From: Prochlorococcus marinus str. MIT 1214
GTDB lineage: Bacteria; Cyanobacteriota; Cyanobacteriia; PCC-6307; Cyanobiaceae
Length of the DNA: 64,000 bases
NCBI RefSeq assembly: GCF_027359355.1
Contig: NZ_CP114777.1
Span: 124,001-188,000, forward strand
Direction of reading: 5' to 3'
Below are positions 52,989-62,691 of the stretch, in pieces. The notes beneath the pieces are model-generated. The model had not been told where the DNA came from. It worked only from the letters and a program-made list of their open reading frames with translations, and made no database searches. Position numbers and translations under genes: made by a program. The stretch's first letter is position 1, and every line of letters begins with the position of its first letter.

Positions 52989-53699
52989 ATGAATTACCAA
53001 GATGACATCCCGCTGGCGAAAAGGATTAGATCCATCAAAACCCTTACTACCAAGGCTTTTTTGCGTTTGGGACTTCTATTTGTTGGGCTTGGTATATCGT
53101 TAACGTTTTTAGCTAATAAATCATTATTACGCCAAACAAAATCTTTAGATAATTCGATTAACTCCACTGAGGAAAATCAAAATAAAAGTTTGTTGGGCCA
53201 TCTACCTTACCCTGAGGCTTCAAAAAATGAGTTAATTCTTTTCTCTCCAGGTATTTATGTTCATAAAGAAATTTATGAAAATTTTAAGGAAATGCAATTA
53301 ATGGCGGCCCAAAGAGGGATTTCTTTACAACTATTAAGTGGTTATAGATCAATTGATTTGCAAAGAGATATTTTTTATGAAAATAAATCTAATAGAAATC
53401 AAACTGCAGTTGAGCGTTCTATGGTTTCAGCTCCTCCTGGCTATTCTGAACACAGCACAGGATATGCAATCGATGTTGGTGATGGGAATTATCCAGATAC
53501 TCATTTTGAGGTTGAATTTGAACAAACGCCTGCTTTTAAATGGATGAAGAGGTTTGCCCCTAAATATCATTTCGTTCTTTCTTTTCCACGAAATAACAAA
53601 CAAGGAGTAACTTATGAACCTTGGCATTGGAGATTCGAAGGAACTGTTAATGCTTTGAGGAAATTTGAACCTGCAAATAAAATTACAAAATTCAAATAA
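52989..53699 (+). CDS. VanY-like D-Ala-D-Ala carboxypeptidase
   Basis: This 236-residue M15B peptidase has an N-terminal membrane anchor (about 24-43), LLSGYRSIDLQRDIFYE, zinc ligands His155 and Asp162 in SEHSTGYAIDVGD, and EPWHWRFEG (Glu210, His213). It should trim the terminal D-Ala of peptidoglycan stem peptides in the periplasm. It is the second M15 enzyme in 7 kb. Confidence 0.88.
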   Translation: MNYQDDIPLAKRIRSIKTLTTKAFLRLGLLFVGLGISLTFLANKSLLRQTKSLDNSINSTEENQNKSLLGHLPYPEASKNELILFSPGIYVHKEIYENFKEMQLMAAQRGISLQLLSGYRSIDLQRDIFYENKSNRNQTAVERSMVSAPPGYSEHSTGYAIDVGDGNYPDTHFEVEFEQTPAFKWMKRFAPKYHFVLSFPRNNKQGVTYEPWHWRFEGTVNALRKFEPANKITKFK

Positions 53700-53831
53700 T
53701 TTTGACTTAGTTTTTTTTACTTGCAATTTTTTATTCGATATTTTAATTGGCATTTAAAACAGCTAAATGAAGTCATGGTGAGATATTCTTTAACTTTCTA
53801 TTTACCAAAGAAATTTTAATTTTTTAAAATT

Positions 53832-55634
53832 ATGGGTTTTGATATACAGGCCATTAGAAATATCGCAATAATTGCTCACGTTGACCATGGTAAGACAACT
53901 CTGGTTGATGCACTTTTAAATCAATCTGGGACTTTTCGAGATAACGAGGAAGTTCCGACTTGTGCAATGGATTCAAATGATTTGGAACGTGAAAGAGGTA
54001 TAACAATTCTTTCTAAAAACACAGCAGTAACATATAACGACACCCGTATAAACATTGTTGACACTCCAGGTCACGCTGATTTTGGAGGGGAAGTCGAGAG
54101 GGTATTGGGTATGGTAGATGGCTGTCTTCTTGTGGTTGACGCCAATGAGGGGCCAATGCCACAAACTCGATTCGTTCTAAAAAAAGCTTTAGAGCAGGGT
54201 TTAAGACCTATTGTGTTTGTGAATAAAATTGATCGTGCAAGGGTAGAACCTGAAACTGCGGTCGATAAAGTTTTAGATCTTTTTTTGGAATTAGGAGCTG
54301 ATGATGATCAATGTGATTTTCCTTATTTGTTTGGGAGTGGATTAGGTGGTTTTGCAAAGACTGATGTTAAAAGTGAAAGTGATAATATGAAACCTTTATT
54401 TGAAGCAATTATTAGGCAAGTTCCTCCTCCAGTGGGGGATCAGAATAAGCCTTTACAACTACAAGTCACTACTCTTGATTACTCAGATTTTTTAGGAACA
54501 ATAATTATTGGAAGAGTCCATAATGGTGTGATTAAAAATGGCCAAAGAACTTGTTTGATAAAAGAAAATGGGAGTTTGAAAAAAGGAAGGATTAATAAAC
54601 TATTAGGATTTAAGGGATTAAAAAGAATTGAAATAGATGAAGCAAATGCTGGAGATATAGTTGCCTTGGCTGGATTTGAAGATGTTTCTATTGGAGAAAC
54701 TGTAGCCTGTCCTGATGAACCGAAGCCTTTACCTCTAATAAAGGTAGATGAGCCAACATTGCAAATGACTTTTGTTGTAAATGATTCTCCATTTGCAGGA
54801 AAAGAAGGAAAATTTGTAACCAGTCGTCAGTTGAAGGATCGTTTAAACAAAGAACTTCTTACGAATGTTGCATTAAGAGTCGAGGCTACAGATTCACCTG
54901 ATCGTTTTTCTGTTAGTGGAAGAGGAGAGTTGCATCTAGGAATTCTCATAGAGACAATGCGAAGAGAGGGGTATGAATTTCAAGTTTCTCAACCACAAGT
55001 CATTTTTAGGACCATTGATGAAATTAAATGCGAACCGGTTGAGACCCTAGTCCTTGATGTACCTGAAGCTTCTATTGGCGCTTGTATTGAAAGCCTTGGG
55101 GTGAGAAAAGGTGAAATGCAAAATATGGAAACGGGTACTGATCATCGAACTCAACTTGAATTTGTTATTCCATCAAGAGGTTTAATTGGATTTAGAGGCG
55201 AATTTATTCGTGCAACAAGAGGTGAAGGGATTATGAGTCATTCGTTTTTTGAATACAGGCCATCAGTAGGTGATTTTGAACAAAGGAGAAATGGTGTCCT
55301 TATTTCATTTGAAGAAGGTGTAGCTACTTTCTATTCCTTAAAAAATGCAGAAGATCGTGGACAATTTTTTATTACTCCTGGAGCCAAAGTTTATAAGGGA
55401 ATGATTATTGGAGAGAATAATCGCCCACAAGATCTTGAATTAAATATTTGCAAGGCTAAACAACTTACTAACATGCGTTCAGCCGGTGCAGATGAGTTAG
55501 ATCAATTGCAATCCCCAATTGAAATGACATTAGAAAGAGCCCTTGAATACATTGGACCAGGGGAGATGTTGGAAGTTACTCCTGAATCTATAAGGCTTAG
55601 AAAAATTAATGCAAAGAAAAATATGAAAAAATAA
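53832..55634 (+). CDS. typA: Ribosome-associated GTPase TypA/BipA
   Basis: TypA is an EF-G-like GTPase that binds ribosomes in stress. G motifs are [38 protein letters not shown] and NKIDRARV. The family-specific [12 protein letters not shown] and [21 protein letters not shown] are in the C-terminal half. At 600 residues it is complete. Its stop overlaps the DUF309 start. Confidence 0.95.
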   Translation: MGFDIQAIRNIAIIAHVDHGKTTLVDALLNQSGTFRDNEEVPTCAMDSNDLERERGITILSKNTAVTYNDTRINIVDTPGHADFGGEVERVLGMVDGCLLVVDANEGPMPQTRFVLKKALEQGLRPIVFVNKIDRARVEPETAVDKVLDLFLELGADDDQCDFPYLFGSGLGGFAKTDVKSESDNMKPLFEAIIRQVPPPVGDQNKPLQLQVTTLDYSDFLGTIIIGRVHNGVIKNGQRTCLIKENGSLKKGRINKLLGFKGLKRIEIDEANAGDIVALAGFEDVSIGETVACPDEPKPLPLIKVDEPTLQMTFVVNDSPFAGKEGKFVTSRQLKDRLNKELLTNVALRVEATDSPDRFSVSGRGELHLGILIETMRREGYEFQVSQPQVIFRTIDEIKCEPVETLVLDVPEASIGACIESLGVRKGEMQNMETGTDHRTQLEFVIPSRGLIGFRGEFIRATRGEGIMSHSFFEYRPSVGDFEQRRNGVLISFEEGVATFYSLKNAEDRGQFFITPGAKVYKGMIIGENNRPQDLELNICKAKQLTNMRSAGADELDQLQSPIEMTLERALEYIGPGEMLEVTPESIRLRKINAKKNMKK

Positions 55635-56014
55635 TGACTCGTATAGATAAACAAGACGATTTATTTATTAATGATTCTCGTTTTGAAATAGGAATGAATT
55701 TATTTAACTCTTGTCAGTGGTACAAATCTCATGATGTCTTTGAAGAAATATGGCACGAGACTGGAGGGCCTGAAAGGATGATTTTGCAGGGCATATTACA
55801 AGTAGCTGTTGCACAAGTTCATCTGGAAAATAGAAATCTAAACGGGGCGACGATACTTTATGGAGAAGCTTTGGGTAGATTAAAAAGATTTCATTTAGCT
55901 AATTATGGATTAGATATAGAAGGACTTTCTAATTGTGTTTCAAAGAGATTAGAATTTCTACAAATTGGAAAGGACCTCGCTGGTTGCAGCTTGCCCGTTC
56001 TCAGTTTCCTTTGA
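55634..56014 (+). CDS. DUF309 family protein
   Basis: This 126-residue helical protein has the DUF309 signature FNSCQWYKSHDVFEEIWHET, followed by MILQGILQVAVAQVHLENRN. The conserved His and Glu residues suggest metal or ligand binding, but the function is unknown. The ATG shares a base with the typA stop, so the two are cotranscribed. Confidence 0.85.
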   Translation: MTRIDKQDDLFINDSRFEIGMNLFNSCQWYKSHDVFEEIWHETGGPERMILQGILQVAVAQVHLENRNLNGATILYGEALGRLKRFHLANYGLDIEGLSNCVSKRLEFLQIGKDLAGCSLPVLSFL

Positions 56015-56149
56015 AGACTTTGTTAAGTCCCTTACAGTTTTGCTATTGAAAAAGCGTTGATTTCATTTTATTTTTCTTGTTATGCTTTTTTCTTTACTTC
56101 AAATTTTATGTATCCAAATTATATAGATCTACATTCTGCATAAATCAAA

Positions 56150-57706
56150 ATGGAATTTAAAAGAATCAATCAAATACAATTACCTGATAAGCATTTTTAT
56201 GAAATATTTTTACCTCTTTTATTTGTAATTATAGGTTTATTTGGTGCATTTAATCATGCTCTTTGGAGAGATGAGATGCAAGGTTGGCTGGTGGCTTTTC
56301 AAAGTGATAATTTAATAGATTTATGGAAGAATAACGCACCATCTGGACATCCTGTCCTCTGGTCATTATTAATTTATTTTTCAAAAAATATTACTGGTAC
56401 ACCCATAAGCATGCAACTCATGCATTGGTGTTTAGGCAGTTCTGCGATTTTAGTCTTTTGGAGATTTAGTCCTTTTAATTTAATTACTAAAGCTCTCTTT
56501 ACTTTTGGATATTTTCCTTTTTGGGAATATTTCTTTGTTTGTCGTCATTATGTTATTGCAGAATTAATAATATTTATCTTTTGTTCTATTTATCATTTAA
56601 AAGAGAAAACCTACATACCATTTTCTTTATGTATTGGCCTTTTAGCTAATACACAAGCTTTGTCTTGGTCATTAGCATTTGCTATAGGAATGACTCTTGT
56701 CTTTGATTGGTTCTTTAATCCAAATCAAAGAAAAATTTATAAAAGAAATAAAAATTGGATTATTGATTTGACTTCTAGTATTACTATTTCCTCTACATTA
56801 TTATTTTTTGGAGCTTTTAGTCTTCTTCAGGTAAGAGATTCAGTTAAGTTGCTTTCTTCCTTTATAGATATACGTCACTTTCTTAGAGTTATCGGACAAA
56901 TTTTTGGAGGATATACGCTTATTATTCCTAATTCAAGTAGATTTTTTGACTTGTTTTTATGTGCTTTAATCACTTTAATTTTGCTTGTCAGTACAATTAC
57001 ATTTATAAAATTTTATCGTCAAGCATTAATTTATTTTTATAGTGGTATTGTATTTCTATTTCTTTTTAATTACTTTTTATTTTTGGGAGATGGATCAAGA
57101 CATTATGGATATTATTTTTTATTGATTATCTCTTCATTGTGGTTGGCTCTATCTAATCAAGATAAGCAACTTATGTTTTCTAATCAGCAAAACTTATTCA
57201 CTAAAGGTAATTTATTATATTTTCCTACATTACTTACCATTTGTTTGACTGTTCATTTTGTTGTTGGGACTCATATGGTTATCAATGATTTTCGTGTACC
57301 GTATTCAAGTGGAAAGGAAACCGCTCACTATATACAGACTAAGGGATGGGAGGATCTTCCAATATTTGCGACTAGAGATGTTGAAGTAGTGACTGTATCT
57401 GGATACCTTGATCGAGAATTCTACTTTCCTGAATTGAAGGGGTTTGGAAGTTATGCTCAGTGGGCTAATCGTCAAATATTAGACAGAACTAAAACACTTG
57501 ATGAAGTCCAAATTTATTTAGATAAATTTCCCAAAGTAAATAAATTATTACTACTTTTAAGTAATCGCTCATCTATTAAGAATCTGGAACCAGGCGAATC
57601 TCTTTACCGTGAAAAATTTAAAGTAATTGCTGATTCAAAATTTGAGAACTCCTTTCATGATTCAGAGATGTTCTACATATATAGGGTTGAGAGAATTGTT
57701 GATTAA
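56150..57706 (+). CDS. GT-C-type membrane glycosyltransferase-like protein
   Basis: This 518-residue protein has about ten hydrophobic segments. An acidic motif in the first outer loop (HALWRDEMQGW, about residues 37-47) resembles the catalytic Asp-Glu of GT39/GT-C enzymes, which use lipid-linked sugars. The C-terminal 110 residues are soluble. The donor and acceptor are unknown. It appears to stand apart from the lptB operon, 75 bases downstream. Confidence 0.65.
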   Translation: MEFKRINQIQLPDKHFYEIFLPLLFVIIGLFGAFNHALWRDEMQGWLVAFQSDNLIDLWKNNAPSGHPVLWSLLIYFSKNITGTPISMQLMHWCLGSSAILVFWRFSPFNLITKALFTFGYFPFWEYFFVCRHYVIAELIIFIFCSIYHLKEKTYIPFSLCIGLLANTQALSWSLAFAIGMTLVFDWFFNPNQRKIYKRNKNWIIDLTSSITISSTLLFFGAFSLLQVRDSVKLLSSFIDIRHFLRVIGQIFGGYTLIIPNSSRFFDLFLCALITLILLVSTITFIKFYRQALIYFYSGIVFLFLFNYFLFLGDGSRHYGYYFLLIISSLWLALSNQDKQLMFSNQQNLFTKGNLLYFPTLLTICLTVHFVVGTHMVINDFRVPYSSGKETAHYIQTKGWEDLPIFATRDVEVVTVSGYLDREFYFPELKGFGSYAQWANRQILDRTKTLDEVQIYLDKFPKVNKLLLLLSNRSSIKNLEPGESLYREKFKVIADSKFENSFHDSEMFYIYRVERIVD

Positions 57707-57781
57707 CCTTATATATTAAAGGTATAGTTTAATCTCAGATAATCCTTATGTATAAGCTTCACCCTCATAGATTCTGTTGAA

Positions 57782-58507
57782 ATGACTCTACTTATCGAGA
57801 GTTTGGACTTAACCTTATCCAATAAAAATATTGTAAAAAACGTTAATTTAAATGTTAATCCTGGTGAGGTTGTAGGCCTTTTGGGGCCAAATGGCGCTGG
57901 TAAAACTAGTACTTTTAATATGATAGTGGGCTTGATTAAGCCAAACAAAGGCAATATCTACTTGGAGGGAAATAGCATAAAAAAATTTTCCATGACAAAA
58001 AGAGTTCAATTAGGAATAGGTTATTTACCTCAAGAACCAAGTATTTTTAGAAATCTTACTGTTCTTGAGAATTTGGATATTGCGCTTTCTCAAGCCAACT
58101 TATCAATTTCTTTGTTTAGGAAAAAACGCGAAGAATTGATTGAGGAATTTAATTTGGTTTCTTTCCTTGATCGTTTTGGCCATCAACTTTCCGGTGGAGA
58201 GAGACGAAGATGTGAAGTAGCTAGAGCTTTAGCGGTGGGACGCTTAGGACCGAAATTTTTACTTTTAGATGAGCCTTTTGCAGGAGTTGATCCTATCGCT
58301 ATTAATGATCTACAGAATTTAATTAGGAAATTAAAAAATAAGAATATAGGAATATTAATTACTGATCATAATGTTAGAGCAACATTGGCCATAACCGAAC
58401 GTTCTTATATTCTTAATCAAGGCGAAATCCTTGCAGATGGATCTTCAGATCAGCTAACAAAAAATGAAGTCGTTAAAGAGAGTTATCTTGGAAATTCATT
58501 CGATTAA
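57782..58507 (+). CDS. lptB: LPS export ABC transporter ATPase
   Basis: This 241-residue ATPase drives lipopolysaccharide transport. Walker A GPNGAGKTSTFNM, LSGGERRRCEVARALA, Walker B FLLLDEPFAGVDP and the family mark LPQEPSIFRNLTVLEN are present. The permease gene follows 6 bases on, as in a lpt operon. Confidence 0.93.
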   Translation: MTLLIESLDLTLSNKNIVKNVNLNVNPGEVVGLLGPNGAGKTSTFNMIVGLIKPNKGNIYLEGNSIKKFSMTKRVQLGIGYLPQEPSIFRNLTVLENLDIALSQANLSISLFRKKREELIEEFNLVSFLDRFGHQLSGGERRRCEVARALAVGRLGPKFLLLDEPFAGVDPIAINDLQNLIRKLKNKNIGILITDHNVRATLAITERSYILNQGEILADGSSDQLTKNEVVKESYLGNSFD

Positions 58508-58513
58508 TTAGCT

Positions 58514-59701
58514 ATGTTTAATAGTCTATTTTTATTATTTAGATTTCAAAATTTAGTAGAAAGGAAATGGAAAATAATTCCATTGTTAGATAGATGGATA
58601 CTTTTTGAATTATTGCCTCCTTTATTTTTTTCTATAGCCGCTTTTACAGTTGTTTCTATTTCAGTAGGAGTTATTTTTGATTTGATTAGGAAAATAGTTG
58701 AGATTGGGCTTCCTTTTTCTCTTGCTATTCAGATTCTATTACTAAAGCTCCCTAGTTTTATAGTTATTTCTTTTCCTATGGCAATGTTACTTTCAACTTT
58801 ATTAGCTTATGGAAGTCTTAATGATAATAGTGAAATTAAGGCATTAAAAAGTATTGGTATATCAATCTATAGAATTATTTTGCCTGGGTTAATCTTATCA
58901 ATATTTATGTCCTATATGACGTTTATCTTTAATAATAACATTGTTCCTATTACAAATAAAAATGCTGAAATCCTCTTAACTAATTCTTTAGGTAGATCTT
59001 TCGCAAATGAACAAGGAGAAGATATTATTTTTTCAAAGAAAGGAGAAATTATAGATCCATATTCAAGCTATAAAAAAAGAGGAGTTACTCATCTTTTCTA
59101 TGCCTGGAAATTTATTGATGGACAGATGTTAGATGTCACAGTAATTGATTTCTCAAAACTAGGCTTTACTCAAATGCTTAAGGCGAAAAAAGGAATTTGG
59201 AATAGCGATAAAAACAATTGGGAATTTTTTGAAGGAGATATTTTAACTCTTAGCCCAGATGGAAGTAATACAAGAACTAAATTCTTGAGTTTTCTATATC
59301 CATTAGGTACTGAACTTACGAATATTGCACAACTGCCAAAAGACGCAAATGATATGAATCTTGGTGAAGCAAATTCGGCTATGAAGTTATACCAAAATAG
59401 TGGCAATATTAAAGAAGCTAGAAGAATGAAGGTAAGAATTCAAGAAAAATTTACTTTACCAATCGCTTGTTTAGTTTTTGCTTTAATTGGTTGTAGCTTT
59501 GGGGTGATGCAAAAAAAAGGAGCAGGTAGAAGTCAAAGTTTCGGATTAAGTATTATTTTGATACTTATCTATTATATTTTGAGTTTTAGTTTTAGCTCTC
59601 TTGGAGTCAAAGGAATAATAAATCCTTTCTTTGCTGCCTGGTCTCCAGTTTTTTTGTCTATCTTAGGAGGAAGCTTTTTGTTAAAACAGGCAAGCAAATG
59701 A
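58514..59701 (+). CDS. LptF/LptG family permease (YjgP/YjgQ)
   Basis: This 395-residue protein has the LptF/G arrangement: three N-terminal helices beginning DRWILFELLPPLFFSI, a periplasmic beta domain at about 130-290, and three C-terminal helices (QEKFTLPIACLVFALIGCSFG, LSIILILIYYILSFSFSSLG). It pairs with LptB to extract LPS. Whether it is F or G cannot be told; cyanobacteria often carry one such gene here. Confidence 0.88.
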   Translation: MFNSLFLLFRFQNLVERKWKIIPLLDRWILFELLPPLFFSIAAFTVVSISVGVIFDLIRKIVEIGLPFSLAIQILLLKLPSFIVISFPMAMLLSTLLAYGSLNDNSEIKALKSIGISIYRIILPGLILSIFMSYMTFIFNNNIVPITNKNAEILLTNSLGRSFANEQGEDIIFSKKGEIIDPYSSYKKRGVTHLFYAWKFIDGQMLDVTVIDFSKLGFTQMLKAKKGIWNSDKNNWEFFEGDILTLSPDGSNTRTKFLSFLYPLGTELTNIAQLPKDANDMNLGEANSAMKLYQNSGNIKEARRMKVRIQEKFTLPIACLVFALIGCSFGVMQKKGAGRSQSFGLSIILILIYYILSFSFSSLGVKGIINPFFAAWSPVFLSILGGSFLLKQASK

Positions 59702-59738
59702 TCTGCTCTTTCTAAATAATCTCTAGTAGCTTTTATCA

Positions 59739-60686
59739 ATGGTTGATTTTCAGTTAAATAATTTTTCTTTTGATCCTGTTGTTTCTCTTGGGTTCGTAGC
59801 CTTTCTTTCCTTATTAATTGCTTTGCCTATTTCTTTCTGGTCAGTTGCTGGTAGCAGTGATTCCTCCAAAGCTAGATTTTTAGTAGCAATATCCAATCTT
59901 TTTCTAACTAGTCAATTGATCCTGAGATGGTGGCAATCGGGACATTTCCCAATCAGTAATCTCTATGAGTCACTTTGCTTTTTGACATGGGGTTGTACGT
60001 TGACTCAACTTTTTGTCGAAAGAGCATGGCGCTCTCCAATCGTTTCCGCAGTTGCGACGCCTATCTCATTGCTTTCAATTGGTTTTGCTAGTTTTGTATT
60101 ACCGGAGAATTTACAATCTTCTGCTCCTTTGGTTCCAGCACTTCGTTCTAGTTGGTTGGTAATGCATGTAAGTGTGATCATGTGTTCTTACGCTGCATTA
60201 CTAATAGGATCAATTTTGTCTTTTGGTGTCTTTCTTGTTGATGGAACAAAACAATTTAATATCCGTAATAGCTCCTTCGGATCTGGTTCGTTTAGGCAAA
60301 ATTCTGAGCTATATCTTGATGACAGAAATGATAGCTTAAATTCAATACAACCACTTGAATTTACAAATGCTGAGCAACTTGATTCTTTAAGTTATAGATC
60401 AATAACTGCTGGATTTTTATTGCTAACAGTTGGTCTTATTAGCGGTGCTGTTTGGGCTAATGAAGCTTGGGGTAGTTGGTGGAGTTGGGACCCTAAAGAA
60501 ACTTGGGCTTTAATATGTTGGTTGGTTTACGCGGCATATTTGCATACTAGGTTAACAAGAGGATGGCAAGGGAAAAAGCCTGCTATGCTAGCTATTGCAG
60601 GCTTTTTTGTCATTATTATTTGCTATATAGGTGTCAATCTTCTTGGGGTTGGTTTGCATAGTTATGGTTGGTTTTTCGATGCTTAG
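59739..60686 (+). CDS. ccsA: Cytochrome c biogenesis protein CcsA
   Basis: This membrane protein handles haem for c-type cytochromes on the lumen side (System II). The WWD haem motif is [22 protein letters not shown] at about 246-267, with conserved His around [11 protein letters not shown] and [15 protein letters not shown]. The length of 315 residues is typical. Databases also use the name CcsB for this subunit. Confidence 0.92.
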   Translation: MVDFQLNNFSFDPVVSLGFVAFLSLLIALPISFWSVAGSSDSSKARFLVAISNLFLTSQLILRWWQSGHFPISNLYESLCFLTWGCTLTQLFVERAWRSPIVSAVATPISLLSIGFASFVLPENLQSSAPLVPALRSSWLVMHVSVIMCSYAALLIGSILSFGVFLVDGTKQFNIRNSSFGSGSFRQNSELYLDDRNDSLNSIQPLEFTNAEQLDSLSYRSITAGFLLLTVGLISGAVWANEAWGSWWSWDPKETWALICWLVYAAYLHTRLTRGWQGKKPAMLAIAGFFVIIICYIGVNLLGVGLHSYGWFFDA

Positions 60687-60704
60687 TTATTAAAATTAAG
60701 TTAA

Positions 60705-61457
60705 TTATTTTTCAATAATTTTCCCATTCTGTGCGTCATTGGCAACTTTTCTTAGTGCGTCACAACCTTCTTTAAGTGTTGGATAAGCAAACATACCACT
60801 TCCTGCTATGAAACAGTTTGCTCCTGCAGCGCAGCATTGAGATATTGACCAATCTGCTTTTATTCCTCCATCAACCTCTATATCTACGTTAAAGCCTCTT
60901 TCTAAAATTATTTTTCTTAATTGAGTGATTTTGTTGAGCATTGTGGGTATATAAGCTTGTCCGCCAAATCCAGGGTTAACTGTCATTACTAGTACGTGAT
61001 CAACCATGTCAAGTACATCCTTGACCATATCCATTGGAGTATGAGGATTAAGGGCTACGGAGGGAGACCCGCCTAGTTGACGAATCCTGCCGAGAATTCG
61101 ATGAAGGTGAACATTAGCTTCAGCATGAGCAATTACGACTCCTGGCTCTCCGTTCGCTCCCTTACTCGCTTCTACATATCCATCAAGCATGGTTTCGCAA
61201 TTGTATTGACTAACCATTAACTGAGTCTCAAATGGAACTTTGCAATACTTTCTGCATGCGGAAATCATTTCTGGGCCGAATGTGAGATTTGGAACAAAGT
61301 TCCCATCCATCACATCAAATTGAATTCTATCTACACCTGCTAATTCAAGGTCTTTTACGCACTGGCCCATATTTGCCCAGTCTGCTGGCAGGACTGATGG
61401 GATTATCTGAACTGGACGGTGCTCAGAAAAAATTGCTGACGAAATGGATTGGATCAT
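60705..61457 (-). CDS. rpe: Ribulose-phosphate 3-epimerase
   Basis: Rpe interconverts ribulose-5-P and xylulose-5-P in the Calvin and pentose phosphate cycles. The barrel shows IIPSVLPADWANMG, IQFDVMDGNFVPNLTFGP, HLMVS-type strand (ETQLMVS), VMTVNPGFGGQAYI, EVDGGI and CFIAGSGMF. The length is usual. It is divergent from glpX, the next Calvin-cycle gene. Confidence 0.95.
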   Translation of the reverse strand: MIQSISSAIFSEHRPVQIIPSVLPADWANMGQCVKDLELAGVDRIQFDVMDGNFVPNLTFGPEMISACRKYCKVPFETQLMVSQYNCETMLDGYVEASKGANGEPGVVIAHAEANVHLHRILGRIRQLGGSPSVALNPHTPMDMVKDVLDMVDHVLVMTVNPGFGGQAYIPTMLNKITQLRKIILERGFNVDIEVDGGIKADWSISQCCAAGANCFIAGSGMFAYPTLKEGCDALRKVANDAQNGKIIEK

Positions 61458-61656
61458 TGTTTTTGTCTTTTGGCAGAGATTCTATTAATTCATGGACACA
61501 AGTTCTAGTGTGACCATGCACTGATACAGTAATTATCGCTTATCAACAGATAATAAGTTTTTTGTGAGTACTTTTTTCTGAGCATTTTTCAATGCCCTCA
61601 ATTACTTACAATATTGTCTGCCTTAAGGCGTAAATTTCTTTACCTAGCTGCATAAA

Positions 61657-62661
61657 GTGGATCGTACTCTCGTCCAAGAAATTCTTGAAGTAGTTGAGCA
61701 AGCTGCAATTGCTTCAGCTCAATTGACTGGTTTGGGTCAAAAAGATGAGGCTGATGCCGCTGCCGTAGAGGCAATGCGAAAGAGAATGGGAACGATTCAG
61801 ATGCAAGGAAGGATCGTAATTGGAGAAGGAGAAAGAGATGAAGCTCCAATGCTTTATATCGGAGAAGAAGTTGGATCAGGCACAGGCCCAGGAGTTGACT
61901 TTGCTGTAGACCCCTGCGAAGGAACAAATTTATGTGCTAATAGCCAGCGTGGATCTATGGCCGTTCTTGCGGCCTCAGACAGGGGAGGTTTATTTAATGC
62001 TCCAGATTTTTATATGAATAAATTAGCTGCTCCACCAGCAGCTAAGGGCAAAGTTGATATCAGAAAAACACCTACAGAAAATATAAAAATATTGAGTGAT
62101 TGCCTTGGTATCGCAATAAGTGATTTAACTATTGTTGTGATGGATAGAGCTAGACATAAAAATTTAGTTTCCGAAATCAGATCTACAGGTGCCAGAATTC
62201 AGCCGATTTCAGATGGAGATGTTCAGGCCGCAATTGCATGTGGATTTGAGGGGACTGGTACGCATTGTTTGATGGGTATTGGCGCTGCTCCTGAGGGTGT
62301 TATTTCAGCCGCTGCTATGAGGGCACTTGGGGGACATTTTCAGGGACAACTTGTTTATGATCCTGCAATAGCTCAAACTTCAGAATGGGCTGACTATACA
62401 AAAGAGGGAAATATTAAAAGATTGAACGAAATGGGAATAACTGATATCGACAAGATCTATGAAGCAAATGAACTTGCTTCAGGAGAAAATGTTGTTTTTG
62501 CTGGTAGTGGAATAACTGATGGATTGCTTTTTGATGGTGTTAAATTTGAAAAAGATTGCACCAGGACTAGTAGTCTCGTTATTAGTACGCTTGATCAGAC
62601 AGCAAGATTTACTAATACTGTTCACATCAAAGATGGTGCTCAAAGCATCTCTTTGAAGTGA
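61657..62661 (+). CDS. glpX: Fructose-1,6/sedoheptulose-1,7-bisphosphatase class II
   Basis: This 334-residue GlpX-type enzyme hydrolyses both bisphosphates in the Calvin cycle. Metal-binding motifs are [20 protein letters not shown] (about 51-70) and VDPCEGTN (about 86-93), the Li-sensitive phosphatase motif variant. The start is GTG ([17 protein letters not shown]). It stands 30 bases before hemA on the same strand. Confidence 0.95.
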   Translation: MDRTLVQEILEVVEQAAIASAQLTGLGQKDEADAAAVEAMRKRMGTIQMQGRIVIGEGERDEAPMLYIGEEVGSGTGPGVDFAVDPCEGTNLCANSQRGSMAVLAASDRGGLFNAPDFYMNKLAAPPAAKGKVDIRKTPTENIKILSDCLGIAISDLTIVVMDRARHKNLVSEIRSTGARIQPISDGDVQAAIACGFEGTGTHCLMGIGAAPEGVISAAAMRALGGHFQGQLVYDPAIAQTSEWADYTKEGNIKRLNEMGITDIDKIYEANELASGENVVFAGSGITDGLLFDGVKFEKDCTRTSSLVISTLDQTARFTNTVHIKDGAQSISLK

Positions 62662-62691
62662 GATTTAAGTAAATAAAGTAAGGGGCTATAT

